DNA of 64,000 nucleotides from Aliishimia ponticola (lineage in GTDB: Bacteria; Pseudomonadota; Alphaproteobacteria; Rhodobacterales; Rhodobacteraceae): the NCBI RefSeq assembly GCF_004803475.1, contig NZ_SRKY01000004.1:310001-374000 (forward strand). The letters run 5' to 3'. The notes under the pieces were generated by a model. The model ran no database searches. It was not told the DNA's origin and was given only the letters and a program-made list of their open reading frames with translations. This document shows, piece by piece, positions 1-7,615 of this stretch. Every line of letters starts with the position of its first letter. Position 1 is the first letter of the stretch. The position numbers were made by a program, and so were the translations under genes.

Positions 1-1098
1 GCCTTCGCTGTAGAATCGCAAGTGCGTGGTTGAGATCAGGAACGATTCCTGATCGACATTGGCAATCTCAAGCCCGGCGCGATCCAGTTGCGACATGAAC
101 GCCGTCTGCTTCGCGTTGGTGACATTGTTGGAGACATGCATGAAGACTTGGCTTGGGGTTTCGGTCCGGGTCTGGCCGGGCAGCACGTCGCCCGTGTCTT
201 CCAGAATGTGGAACTGAGGCGGCTCGGGCCGCTCTACCGGCATCATAGCGGCGATCTGCATGGCGCTGAACACCTCGTCGACCTTCGCAATCGCTGGGGC
301 TTGCAGTGCGTCCGGTAGCGCCGCGAAACTCGGTACGACCTCGGGGCTTTGCTGCGGGGGCGTGGCCTCAGCCTGTGCGGCGGTTGGGAAGGGTTGCACG
401 CGGGTCAGTGCAGCCGCCTGAGTCTGTGCTGGCATCGTCAGCCGAATGACCGGCTGGACGGGCGTTGACCGTTCGTCCAGGGGCTGCGCCTCGATTACTT
501 GCGGTGCAGGCGCGGTTACCGGGACAGGCTGCACCGGGTCCACGTCAGGCGCAGGCGGGACTGTGACGGCCTCTGCCACGTCCGGCGACGACCCGCCGTG
601 CAACCACAGGCCAAGCTTGATGCCAAGGCCAAGTCCCACCGCGAACATGAACACCAGCAGCGGTGTGGACGACAAGGTGCGGGTCAGAACGGATTTGCGG
701 GTGCTGGGCTGTTCAGATGACGCCCCGGCCAATGCTGCGGCCAGAGTCGCGGTAGGTGTCCCAATACCCACGCCCGGCTGCGTCTTTGTCTGTTTCAGCT
801 TCGCCCGCTTTGGCGGTTGCGCCTTTGCCTGTGGTTCGGGCTGGTTTGCGCGAATGATCGGCGCAGCCATGGATGCGGGCAAAGGTGCCGTGCCAAGGCG
901 CGCAGGCGCGTTCGCATCCCGCTCGGCCCGCAGTTTCTGCCCGGCCTTGCGCGAATCCAGAATGAGCTTCCGTTCGCGCCGCGCTTCTTCGAGCCTTTGT
1001 TCCCACGTCTTGTTCTGGACGATCCGGGTCTGCATGGGCTTGGCACGACCGGCGACGGTCTTTTTGTTCCCGCTAACTGACGTTTCCTGCAAGGTCAT
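1..1098 (-). CDS. Membrane-anchored protein of unknown function, 3' end cut by window
   Basis: An open frame runs from ATG at 1098 to base 1 without a stop, so at least 366 residues are present and the C terminus lies outside the window. The first ~130 residues are basic and low in complexity (many K, R, Q, A, P). A single hydrophobic segment follows at about residues 145-165 (LLVFMFAVGLGLG), then a Pro/Ala/Val-rich linker, then a folded-looking tail (VFMHVSNNVTNAKQ... ending HLRFYSEG). This gives a cytoplasmic basic N terminus and a probable periplasmic C-terminal domain. The tail vaguely resembles the small alpha/beta domains of LytR_C or SPOR type, but this is only an impression and I assign no function. 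It is divergent from the SDR gene across a ~400 bp gap. Confidence 0.6.
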   Translation of the reverse strand, partial: MTLQETSVSGNKKTVAGRAKPMQTRIVQNKTWEQRLEEARRERKLILDSRKAGQKLRAERDANAPARLGTAPLPASMAAPIIRANQPEPQAKAQPPKRAKLKQTKTQPGVGIGTPTATLAAALAGASSEQPSTRKSVLTRTLSSTPLLVFMFAVGLGLGIKLGLWLHGGSSPDVAEAVTVPPAPDVDPVQPVPVTAPAPQVIEAQPLDERSTPVQPVIRLTMPAQTQAAALTRVQPFPTAAQAEATPPQQSPEVVPSFAALPDALQAPAIAKVDEVFSAMQIAAMMPVERPEPPQFHILEDTGDVLPGQTRTETPSQVFMHVSNNVTNAKQTAFMSQLDRAGLEIANVDQESFLISTTHLRFYSEG

Positions 1099-1497
1099 GA
1101 CCTCCGATTCCTAGGCGACGACACAACCTGGGGTTTGTGCTGTCGCGGATGCAAAAACTGGTAACTTCCGCTCACAAGCCCCTAAAATAGCGGAGTTAAT
1201 CGCTATAGTGGTGACCGAAAAACTACATTGACGCGGGATTCTGGGATCAGCTGCGCAGAGCGGCGAGAATCCGCCGGAATTGCCGTGTTGGCGATGATTG
1301 ACGGCCCGTTGCGCCCGGATGCGTGGTGCTTTGCGGTGCTTTATTATGCATCGGCAGCGTGGTCAGCCACGTGGACGGACGTCCGAAGATGATGCAGAAC
1401 GCGCCATTTAAGTGACGAAGTGCGCCAACCCCAAAGCAGTGCGTTGAAGCGAACTGGCCCTGCGCCCATTCTCGGCGCGCAACGACAGGAGACCGCA
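1099..1497. other. Non-coding gap between divergent genes
   Basis: This ~400 bp divergent intergenic stretch contains no convincing gene. It must hold the promoters for the flanking membrane protein and the SDR. One imperfect hairpin is visible: GCGG-GATTCT at 1233-1242 against AGAATCCGC at 1266-1274, with a single-base bulge. A GTGCTTT motif occurs twice around 1324-1341. An 85-residue reverse frame at 1247-1504 has no ribosome site or recognisable features, and I treat it as chance. Confidence 0.4.
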
Positions 1498-2475
1498 ATG
1501 GCACAATCGGATCAAATTCCCACCGGGTCAGATTTCACCGCAAAATCCACCGGGACGGAGGTTCTCGGCAAGATCGACCTTAACGGCAAGACCGCGATTG
1601 TGACGGGCGGGTATAGCGGTATCGGACTGGAAACCGTGCGCGCGCTCACCGCCAAAGGCGTGCGGGTCATCGTGCCTGTCCGCTCCCCTAAGAAGGCACG
1701 AGATGCGCTCGCCCCGCTCGGCGACGCCGTGGAGTCGGCCCCGATGGACCTTGCCGATCTGGCCTCGGTCCAGGCGTTTGCCGCGTCGGTGGTGAATGGC
1801 CTGGGTCAGCTTGACCTGCTGATCAACAATGCCGGGATCATGGCCTGCCCTGAAACCCGCGTAGGCCCCGGTTGGGAAGCACAGTTCGGCGTCAATCACA
1901 TGGGTCATTTCGCGCTGACCAAGGCGCTGATGCCGCTTTTGCAAAAGACGCCCGGCGCCCGCGTTGTCAGCCTGTCGTCCACCGGGCACAAGCTAAGCGG
2001 TATACGTTGGGACGATATCCAATACACCCAGACGGACTATGACAAATGGCAGGCTTATGGGCAGGCGAAGACGGCGAATGCGCTGTTCGCAAATGCCCTG
2101 TCCCGCCGATTGAAGGAAGGCGGCGGTCTTGCCTTTTCCGTGCATCCGGGTGGGATTTTCACCCCGTTGCAGCGGCACCTGCCGAAAGAAGAGATGGTCG
2201 CGCTGGGGTGGCTGGACGAAACAGGCGCGCCTTCTCAGTTGGCCAAAGACGGGTTCAAAACGCCGGAGCAAGGCTGCGCCACCACGCTTTGGGCCGCGAC
2301 AGCGCCCGCGCTGGATGGTAAGCCCGGCGTTTACTGCGAAGACTGCGATATTGCGGCAAACACCGCCGAAGGCAGCCCGACTGAGCGGTATTTCGGCGTG
2401 AATGCCCATGCAGCGGATGACGCCGCGGCCGAGCGGCTTTGGGACCTAAGCGAGGCGCTGCTTTCGTCCGCGTGA
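1498..2475 (+). CDS. Short-chain dehydrogenase/reductase (retinol dehydrogenase-like)
   Basis: A 325-residue SDR oxidoreductase, presumably a cytoplasmic NAD(P)-dependent alcohol/carbonyl oxidoreductase of unknown substrate. The Rossmann signature TGGYSGIG is at residues 36-43, the structural LINNAG motif near 108-113, the catalytic Ser in VVSLSS near 157-161, and the YxxxK pair is Tyr187/Lys191 (YGQAK). The length and long C terminus fit the WW-domain-oxidoreductase/retinol-dehydrogenase-like group rather than the ~250-residue classical SDRs. ATG 1498 was chosen because an AGGAG-type site sits just upstream; an earlier in-frame start at 1420 lacks one. It lies 60 bp upstream of tauR. A role in sulfonate metabolism is possible from position only. 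Confidence 0.85.
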   Translation: MAQSDQIPTGSDFTAKSTGTEVLGKIDLNGKTAIVTGGYSGIGLETVRALTAKGVRVIVPVRSPKKARDALAPLGDAVESAPMDLADLASVQAFAASVVNGLGQLDLLINNAGIMACPETRVGPGWEAQFGVNHMGHFALTKALMPLLQKTPGARVVSLSSTGHKLSGIRWDDIQYTQTDYDKWQAYGQAKTANALFANALSRRLKEGGGLAFSVHPGGIFTPLQRHLPKEEMVALGWLDETGAPSQLAKDGFKTPEQGCATTLWAATAPALDGKPGVYCEDCDIAANTAEGSPTERYFGVNAHAADDAAAERLWDLSEALLSSA

Positions 2476-2486
2476 CCGACGGCGCC

Positions 2487-2521
2487 GATCAGACCAGTTT
2501 GACGCGCGGATAAGACCAGAT
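2487..2521 (-). promoter_or_regulatory. Paired direct repeats upstream of tauR (putative TauR autoregulatory site)
   Basis: GATCAGACCAGTT (2487-2499) and GATAAGACCAGAT (2509-2521) form a direct repeat with a 22 bp pitch, about two helical turns. On the minus strand they read AACTGGTCTGATC and ATCTGGTCTTATC. The same CTGG core pair with nearly the same pitch occurs before xsc. MocR-type regulators are known to bind paired direct repeats, so TauR is the natural candidate. The assignment is inferred. Confidence 0.5.
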
Positions 2522-2535
2522 TATCGTCCCAGCGC

Positions 2536-3996
2536 ATGGCGCTTCCTGTTGAAACCTTCTTTCTGAAACCCGACGCCCAAGGCACCTTGCAGGCGCAGAT
2601 TCAACAGATGATCGCCGAAGGCATTCTGTCGGGCCGTTTCAAACCGGGCGAGAAACTTCCCTCCACCCGCAAGTTGGCGCAGCATCTGGGCGTCAGCCGG
2701 ATTACGGTCACGTTGTCGTACACGGAGCTTCTATCAAACGATTACCTGACTTCGCAGGGGCGGTCGGGGTATTACGTGTCGGAAACCGCGCCGACGCCGC
2801 CCAACTTTCGCGCACCCGATCCGGTGCAAGAGACCGTGGATTGGTCGCGCGCGATCGGGCAGCGCTTTACCGGTGGCGACACGCCTCACAAACCGCAGGA
2901 TTGGTCGCGCTTCAAATATCCATTCATTTACGGTCAGGCGGACCCGTCGCTGTTTGATCACACCAATTGGCGGCATTGCGCAGTACAAGCGCTGGGTCAG
3001 CGGGATTTTTCATCGCTGACGATGGACTACTACGACCATGACGATCCGCAACTGATCGAATTCATTCTGCGTCACACTCTGCCCCGGCGCGGGATTTCCG
3101 CGACGCCCGATCAAATCCTGATCACGCTTGGCGCGCAGAATGCACTGTGGCTGACCGCGCAGGTTTTGCTGACGCAGCGACGGACCGCCGCGCTGGAAGA
3201 CCCGTGCTATCACGCGTTGCGCGACATTCTTGCGCAATCGCGCTGCCACGTGTCGCCGGTGCCGGTTGACCGCGACGGCTTGCCGCCGGGGCTGATCCCT
3301 GAAGACACAGACGTCATTTTCACCACCCCATCCCACCAATGCCCGACCACCGCGACCATGCCGATGGAGCGCCGCAGACAGCTGTTGGACCGTGCCCGCG
3401 AGGTAAACGCGCTGATCGTCGAGGATGATTACGAGTTCGAAATGTCCTTCCTGCGCCCGCCGTCGCCTGCGCTTAAAAGCCTCGACCGGGATGGGCGCGT
3501 GATCTATGTCGGCAGCTTCTCCAAAAGCCTGTTTCCCGGCCTGCGCCTTGGCTATCTGGTCGGGTCAGAGCCGTTCATCCGCGAAGCTCGCGCCCTGCGC
3601 GCCTCGGTGCTGCGCCACCCGCCCGGACATATCCAGCGGACGGCGGCCTATTTCCTGTCTCTGGGCCACTATGATGCGCTGATCCGGCGGATGTCGCAGG
3701 CGCTGCATAACCGGCGCACCGTGATCGAAACCGCCATCGCCAAGCATGAGCTGTCCGTCGCCGGATTGGGCGCGTTTGGCGGCTCGTCCATCTGGATGCG
3801 TGCGCCCGATGGTGTGAACACCGCCGATCTGGCGCGCCGCCTGGCAGAGCAATCGGTGCTGATCGAACCGGGAGCGCCGTTCTTCGCCGGACCGGACCGC
3901 CCGACACAGTTCTATCGTCTGGCCTATTCGTCCATTCCCGATGCGCGCATCCCCGAAGGCATCGCCCGCATCGCCCAAACACTGGCTGCCTGGTGA
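2536..3996 (+). CDS. tauR: TauR-type MocR/GntR transcriptional regulator with aminotransferase fold
   Basis: A 486-residue two-domain MocR regulator. The N-terminal GntR winged helix (about residues 12-80; GEKLPSTRKLAQHLGVSRITV) binds DNA. The C-terminal fold-type I aminotransferase-like domain keeps the PLP lysine in YVGSFSKSLFPGLRLGY (Lys330). TauR of Rhodobacter activates taurine genes in response to the amino sulfonate. Location directly before xsc and on the same strand, plus repeat pairs in both intergenic regions, support the assignment, although MocR paralogues are hard to separate by sequence alone. No strong Shine-Dalgarno is visible before ATG 2536, and the next in-frame ATG would remove part of the HTH. 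The gene ends at the first xsc-side repeat. Confidence 0.8.
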   Translation: MALPVETFFLKPDAQGTLQAQIQQMIAEGILSGRFKPGEKLPSTRKLAQHLGVSRITVTLSYTELLSNDYLTSQGRSGYYVSETAPTPPNFRAPDPVQETVDWSRAIGQRFTGGDTPHKPQDWSRFKYPFIYGQADPSLFDHTNWRHCAVQALGQRDFSSLTMDYYDHDDPQLIEFILRHTLPRRGISATPDQILITLGAQNALWLTAQVLLTQRRTAALEDPCYHALRDILAQSRCHVSPVPVDRDGLPPGLIPEDTDVIFTTPSHQCPTTATMPMERRRQLLDRAREVNALIVEDDYEFEMSFLRPPSPALKSLDRDGRVIYVGSFSKSLFPGLRLGYLVGSEPFIREARALRASVLRHPPGHIQRTAAYFLSLGHYDALIRRMSQALHNRRTVIETAIAKHELSVAGLGAFGGSSIWMRAPDGVNTADLARRLAEQSVLIEPGAPFFAGPDRPTQFYRLAYSSIPDARIPEGIARIAQTLAAW

Positions 3997-4072
3997 TCTG
4001 GCTCTAGCCGCAAGGTCAATCTGGCCCTATAGACAGCCCTGCCTGTCCGATAGGACAACAAAAAAGCCAGAT
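3996..4072 (+). promoter_or_regulatory. xsc upstream operator: two direct CTGG boxes plus an inverted third
   Basis: ATCTGGCTCTA (3996-4006) and ATCTGGCCCTA (4019-4029) are direct repeats with 10 of 11 matches and a 23 bp pitch. A third copy lies inverted at 4062-4072 (AAAAGCCAGAT). Between them is a perfect small palindrome TGTCC-GATA-GGACA (4044-4057). The first box begins on the last base of the tauR stop codon. Similarity of core and pitch to the pair before tauR suggests one regulator, presumably TauR. Confidence 0.55.
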
Positions 4073-4119
4073 CGGGGCCGCGAGTCCCTCTCTTCGACAT
4101 GCGATCAGGAGGATCCCCC

Positions 4120-5892
4120 ATGAAAATGACCACCGAAGAAGCCTTCGTCAAAGTTCTGCAACGACACGGCATTCAACACGCATTCGGGATCATCGGATCG
4201 GCCATGATGCCGATCTCTGACCTGTTCCCGCAGGCGGGCATCACGTTCTGGGATTGTGCGCATGAAGGCAGCGCCGGGATGATGGCCGATGGCTATACCC
4301 GCGCGACTGGCAAGATGTCGATGATGATCGCGCAAAACGGTCCGGGGATCACCAACTTCGTCACCGCCGTGAAAACCGCATATTGGAACCACACGCCGCT
4401 GCTGCTGGTCACGCCGCAAGCCGCGAACAAGACCATCGGTCAGGGTGGGTTCCAAGAAGTCGAACAGATGAAACTTTTTGAAGACATGGTCGCGTATCAG
4501 GAGGAGGTGCGCGACCCAAGCCGGGTTGCCGAGGTTCTTACTCGCGTTATCGCGCAGGCCAAGCGTCTGTCGGCCCCGGCGCAATTGAACATCCCGCGGG
4601 ATTACTGGACGCAGGTCATCGATATCGAACTGCCCGAACCGACCGAATTCGAAATGTCCCCCGGCGGCGAAAATTCTGTCGCAGCGGCGGCGGCCCTGCT
4701 GTCCAAGGCGAAGTTCCCCGTGATCCTGAACGGCGCGGGTGTGGTCCTGTCCGAAGGCGGCATCAAGGCGTCGATGGATCTGGCTGAACGGCTCGATGCC
4801 CCGGTCTGCGTTGGCTATCAGCACAATGACGCCTTCCCCGGTTCGCACCCGCTGTTTGCCGGGCCGCTTGGGTATAACGGCTCCAAGGCCGCGATGGATT
4901 TGATCAAGAACGCTGATGTCGTACTGGCGCTTGGCACCCGGCTGAACCCGTTCTCGACCCTGCCCGGCTATGGCATGGAATACTGGCCCGCTGACGCGAA
5001 GGTCATTCAGGTGGACATCAACCCTGACCGGATCGGCCTGACGAAAAAGATCGAAACCGGCATCATCGGTGACGCGGCCAAGGTGGCGCGCGGAATTCTG
5101 GCCCAATTGTCGGACACCGCGGGCGATGCGGGCCGCGACGACCGCAAGGCGCTGGTGGCAGAAACGAAATCGCGTTGGGCGCAGCAACTGTCCTCGATGG
5201 ACCATGAGGATGACGATCCCGGCACCACATGGAACGAGCGCGCCCGTGCCGACAAACCCGATTGGATGAGCCCCCGCATGGCGTGGCGCGCGATCCAAGC
5301 CGCGCTGCCGAAAGAGGCGATCATTTCCTCGGATATCGGCAATAACTGCGCGATCGGGAATGCCTATCCGTCCTTTGACGAGGGCCGCAAATATCTGGCG
5401 CCGGGCCTGTTCGGGCCTTGCGGCTATGGCCTGCCGTCGGTCGTTGGTGCGAAAATCGGCTGCCCGGATGTGCCGGTTGTCGGGTTCTCTGGCGATGGGG
5501 CGTTCGGGATTGCCGTGAACGAATTGACCGCGATTGGCCGGAGCGAATGGCCCGCCGTCACGCAGGTCGTGTTCCGCAACTACCAATGGGGCGCAGAGAA
5601 ACGGAACTCCACCCTTTGGTTCGATGACAACTTCGTCGGGACCGAGCTGGACCAGCAAGTGTCCTATGCCGGGATCGCGCAGGCGTGCGGGCTCAAAGGT
5701 GTCGTTGCGCGCACGATGGAAGAACTGACCGACGCGCTGAACACGGCGATTGCGGATCAGAAGGCGGGCAAGACCACCCTGATCGAGGCGATGATCAATC
5801 AGGAACTGGGCGAACCCTTCCGTCGTGACGCGATGAAGAAGCCTGTGCGTGTGGCCGGGATCGACAAGGCAGACATGCGCACCGAGGCATAA
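4120..5892 (+). CDS. xsc: Sulfoacetaldehyde acetyltransferase
   Basis: A 590-residue thiamine-diphosphate enzyme that converts sulfoacetaldehyde and phosphate to acetyl phosphate and sulfite, the convergence point of taurine, isethionate and related sulfonate degradation. Features: the ThDP-activating Glu in WDCAHEGSAG (Glu49), a central domain, and the metal/ThDP GDG motif at about 458-460 (GFSGDGAFG), followed ~27 residues later by the Asn of FRNYQWGAEKRN, a typical Xsc stretch. The length matches the family. ATG 4120 was chosen for the AGGAGG 9 bp upstream (4106-4111); an in-frame ATG at 4099 precedes that site. No sulfonate importer, Tpa/Ald or TauXY gene is visible, so upstream steps lie elsewhere. 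Confidence 0.95.
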   Translation: MKMTTEEAFVKVLQRHGIQHAFGIIGSAMMPISDLFPQAGITFWDCAHEGSAGMMADGYTRATGKMSMMIAQNGPGITNFVTAVKTAYWNHTPLLLVTPQAANKTIGQGGFQEVEQMKLFEDMVAYQEEVRDPSRVAEVLTRVIAQAKRLSAPAQLNIPRDYWTQVIDIELPEPTEFEMSPGGENSVAAAAALLSKAKFPVILNGAGVVLSEGGIKASMDLAERLDAPVCVGYQHNDAFPGSHPLFAGPLGYNGSKAAMDLIKNADVVLALGTRLNPFSTLPGYGMEYWPADAKVIQVDINPDRIGLTKKIETGIIGDAAKVARGILAQLSDTAGDAGRDDRKALVAETKSRWAQQLSSMDHEDDDPGTTWNERARADKPDWMSPRMAWRAIQAALPKEAIISSDIGNNCAIGNAYPSFDEGRKYLAPGLFGPCGYGLPSVVGAKIGCPDVPVVGFSGDGAFGIAVNELTAIGRSEWPAVTQVVFRNYQWGAEKRNSTLWFDDNFVGTELDQQVSYAGIAQACGLKGVVARTMEELTDALNTAIADQKAGKTTLIEAMINQELGEPFRRDAMKKPVRVAGIDKADMRTEA

Positions 5893-5896
5893 GCCG

Positions 5897-6712
5897 GTGC
5901 CGTGCATCGTGCTGACTGTTCCGGACCGGCATGGCCCCGGTGTGCTGCTGGCCCCTCGGGGGATGGCGACACCGAATGGCACCACTGCCGGTCTAGCGGT
6001 AACAGGCGGCACGGTGCGGCAGGTCGAGGAAACCACCTGCGGACAAACTGCCGCCGCCATTGAAACCAATGGCGGCGCGGTGGAGTTGCGATATGAGGTC
6101 GCGCCTACGGCGGCCCCTTATCCCGACGCGATGTTCCAGACCCGCGACAGCCGATTCACTCGGGCCGCGCAGGCCCTGATCGACGATGCCACAGCGCTGG
6201 CCGCCGCGCCCGATCCGGCCCATGCCGTCGCCCAGCATGTGGCCAGCCTGTTTTCCTATGGGCACCCCGATACCCGCTATTACGATGATCAGGATACCCT
6301 GCCGCAGCTTTGCAGCCTGACGGTGGGATCATGTGTGGACATCAACGCCTATTTCATTGCTAGCCTGCGTGCAGCCGGGGTCGATGCCGGGTATGTGACC
6401 GGGTATTTCTTTCCTGCGGAAAAGACGGACCCGGACGGCGCGGCGTGGTGCAATGATATGCATTGCTGGGTTGTGACCCGCGACGCGCAAGGTATCCGGG
6501 AATGGGACATTGCCCATCACATGAAGGCCGGGCTGGACACAATCGCCCCGGCGTTGAACCCCAAGCCCGGTCGGCGCTTTGCCGTGGCCCATTCGATGGG
6601 GCTAAGCTTTCCCGAATTGGCACTTAGCGATATCAAGCTGATCGCGGAACCCATGTGGGTATCTCAAGGCCGGCTGACCGATGCGGAGGTCTCGATCCGC
6701 TTTGCCCCGTGA
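5897..6712 (+). CDS. Transglutaminase-like cysteine protease-fold protein
   Basis: About 271 residues with a C-terminal transglutaminase-like core. The Cys-His-Asp triad is visible as GSCVDINAYF (Cys146), NDMHCWV (His189) and REWDIAHH (Asp204). The N-terminal ~100 residues look like the beta domain that precedes this core in bacterial members. There is no signal peptide, so it is probably cytoplasmic. The gene starts about 4 bp after the xsc stop if GTG 5897 is used, suggesting cotranscription; an ATG at 5849 inside xsc is the only longer option and was not chosen. It ends 18 bp from the convergent pta. The substrate is unknown. Members of this superfamily hydrolyse or transfer at amide bonds. 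Confidence 0.7.
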   Translation: MPCIVLTVPDRHGPGVLLAPRGMATPNGTTAGLAVTGGTVRQVEETTCGQTAAAIETNGGAVELRYEVAPTAAPYPDAMFQTRDSRFTRAAQALIDDATALAAAPDPAHAVAQHVASLFSYGHPDTRYYDDQDTLPQLCSLTVGSCVDINAYFIASLRAAGVDAGYVTGYFFPAEKTDPDGAAWCNDMHCWVVTRDAQGIREWDIAHHMKAGLDTIAPALNPKPGRRFAVAHSMGLSFPELALSDIKLIAEPMWVSQGRLTDAEVSIRFAP

Positions 6713-6730
6713 CCTTGCCCCGCACGGCCC

Positions 6731-7582
6731 TCAGGACAGGGCGATGGTGACCATGGTCGCCGCAACGATATCATCGACCGTCGCGCCGCGTGACAGGTCG
6801 CAAACCGGGCGGCGGAACCCTTGCAGAATGGGACCAAGCGCCTGCGCACCGGCCAGTTCCTGCGCCAGCTTGTACGCGATATTCCCTGCGTCGAGCGATG
6901 GGAAGATCAGCACATTGGCATCGCCCTGCCCCAGCCCTTTCAGCGCCGCAACCCGCGGATTGAGCGCCGCATCGCCTTGGATCGGGCCGGTGAACCCGGT
7001 TGCCTCGGCAGCCTCGCGCACCTTGTCGACCGACGGCCCGCTGCCGCTTGATCCGGTGGAAAAGGACAGCATCGCGACGGTGCTTTGCCCCAAAAGCGCA
7101 GCGCCCGTGGCGGAGGATGCGCGCGCAATGGCCGCAAGGTCCGATGCGTCCGGGTCGGTGGTCACGCCGCAATCGGCGAAGATGAGTTCGCGCCCATCGG
7201 GAAACGCCATCAAAAAGAACGAGGACGGGACGGAGACGCCCTCCGCCAGGCCGATCGCCATTGACGCGGCTTCGATCACGCGGCGTGTCGGGCTGTCAGC
7301 GCCGGCAACCATCACATCCGCCTCGCCAGCCGCCACCATCGCCGCCGCCTTGTATAGCGGCTTGGACAGCAAGCGCCGGGCCATCGCCTCTTTCATGCCG
7401 CGCGCGTCGACAAGGGCGGCCACCTGCGCCTGCGTTGTTTCGGCCAGATCGACCGGACGCCCCAATCCTTCACGTTCGATACGCGCGGCTGCTTCGGCCA
7501 CACGGGCCTCTGACATTTCCGGCATCACGATCCGCGCATTCCGTGCGCGCGCCGTTTCAAAGGCACGTTCAATTGCCGCCAT
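6731..7582 (-). CDS. pta: Phosphate acetyltransferase (short form)
   Basis: A 283-residue phosphotransacetylase-family protein (PTA_PTB): acetyl phosphate + CoA to acetyl-CoA + phosphate, the step after Xsc. Recognisable stretches are RIVMPEMSEARV near the N terminus, LSKPLYKAAAMVAAGEADVMVAG, GPIQGDAALN, NVLIFPSLDAGNIAYK and GPILQGFRRPVCDLSRGATVDDI at the C terminus. It is about 40-50 residues shorter than common ~330-residue forms, mainly near the N-terminal third. A strong GGAGGGG site precedes ATG 7582. Unusually, it runs opposite to xsc and is divergent from the citrate synthase gene with only 33 bp between start codons. Confidence 0.88.
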   Translation of the reverse strand: MAAIERAFETARARNARIVMPEMSEARVAEAAARIEREGLGRPVDLAETTQAQVAALVDARGMKEAMARRLLSKPLYKAAAMVAAGEADVMVAGADSPTRRVIEAASMAIGLAEGVSVPSSFFLMAFPDGRELIFADCGVTTDPDASDLAAIARASSATGAALLGQSTVAMLSFSTGSSGSGPSVDKVREAAEATGFTGPIQGDAALNPRVAALKGLGQGDANVLIFPSLDAGNIAYKLAQELAGAQALGPILQGFRRPVCDLSRGATVDDIVAATMVTIALS

Positions 7583-7615
7583 TTTCCCCTCCGAGTTTCA
7601 GCAAAGGAGCCAGTC

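Noticed and set aside
1498-2475. Sulfoacetaldehyde reductase (IsfD) as identity of the SDR beside tauR
   Set aside because: Tempting by position, but the protein is ~70 residues longer than IsfD-type classical SDRs and resembles the retinol dehydrogenase-like group.
4105-6069. 654-residue reverse frame opposite xsc
   Set aside because: Antisense shadow of a clearly conserved gene; no domain, no ribosome site, composition rich in R, H, G and D typical of GC-rich complements.
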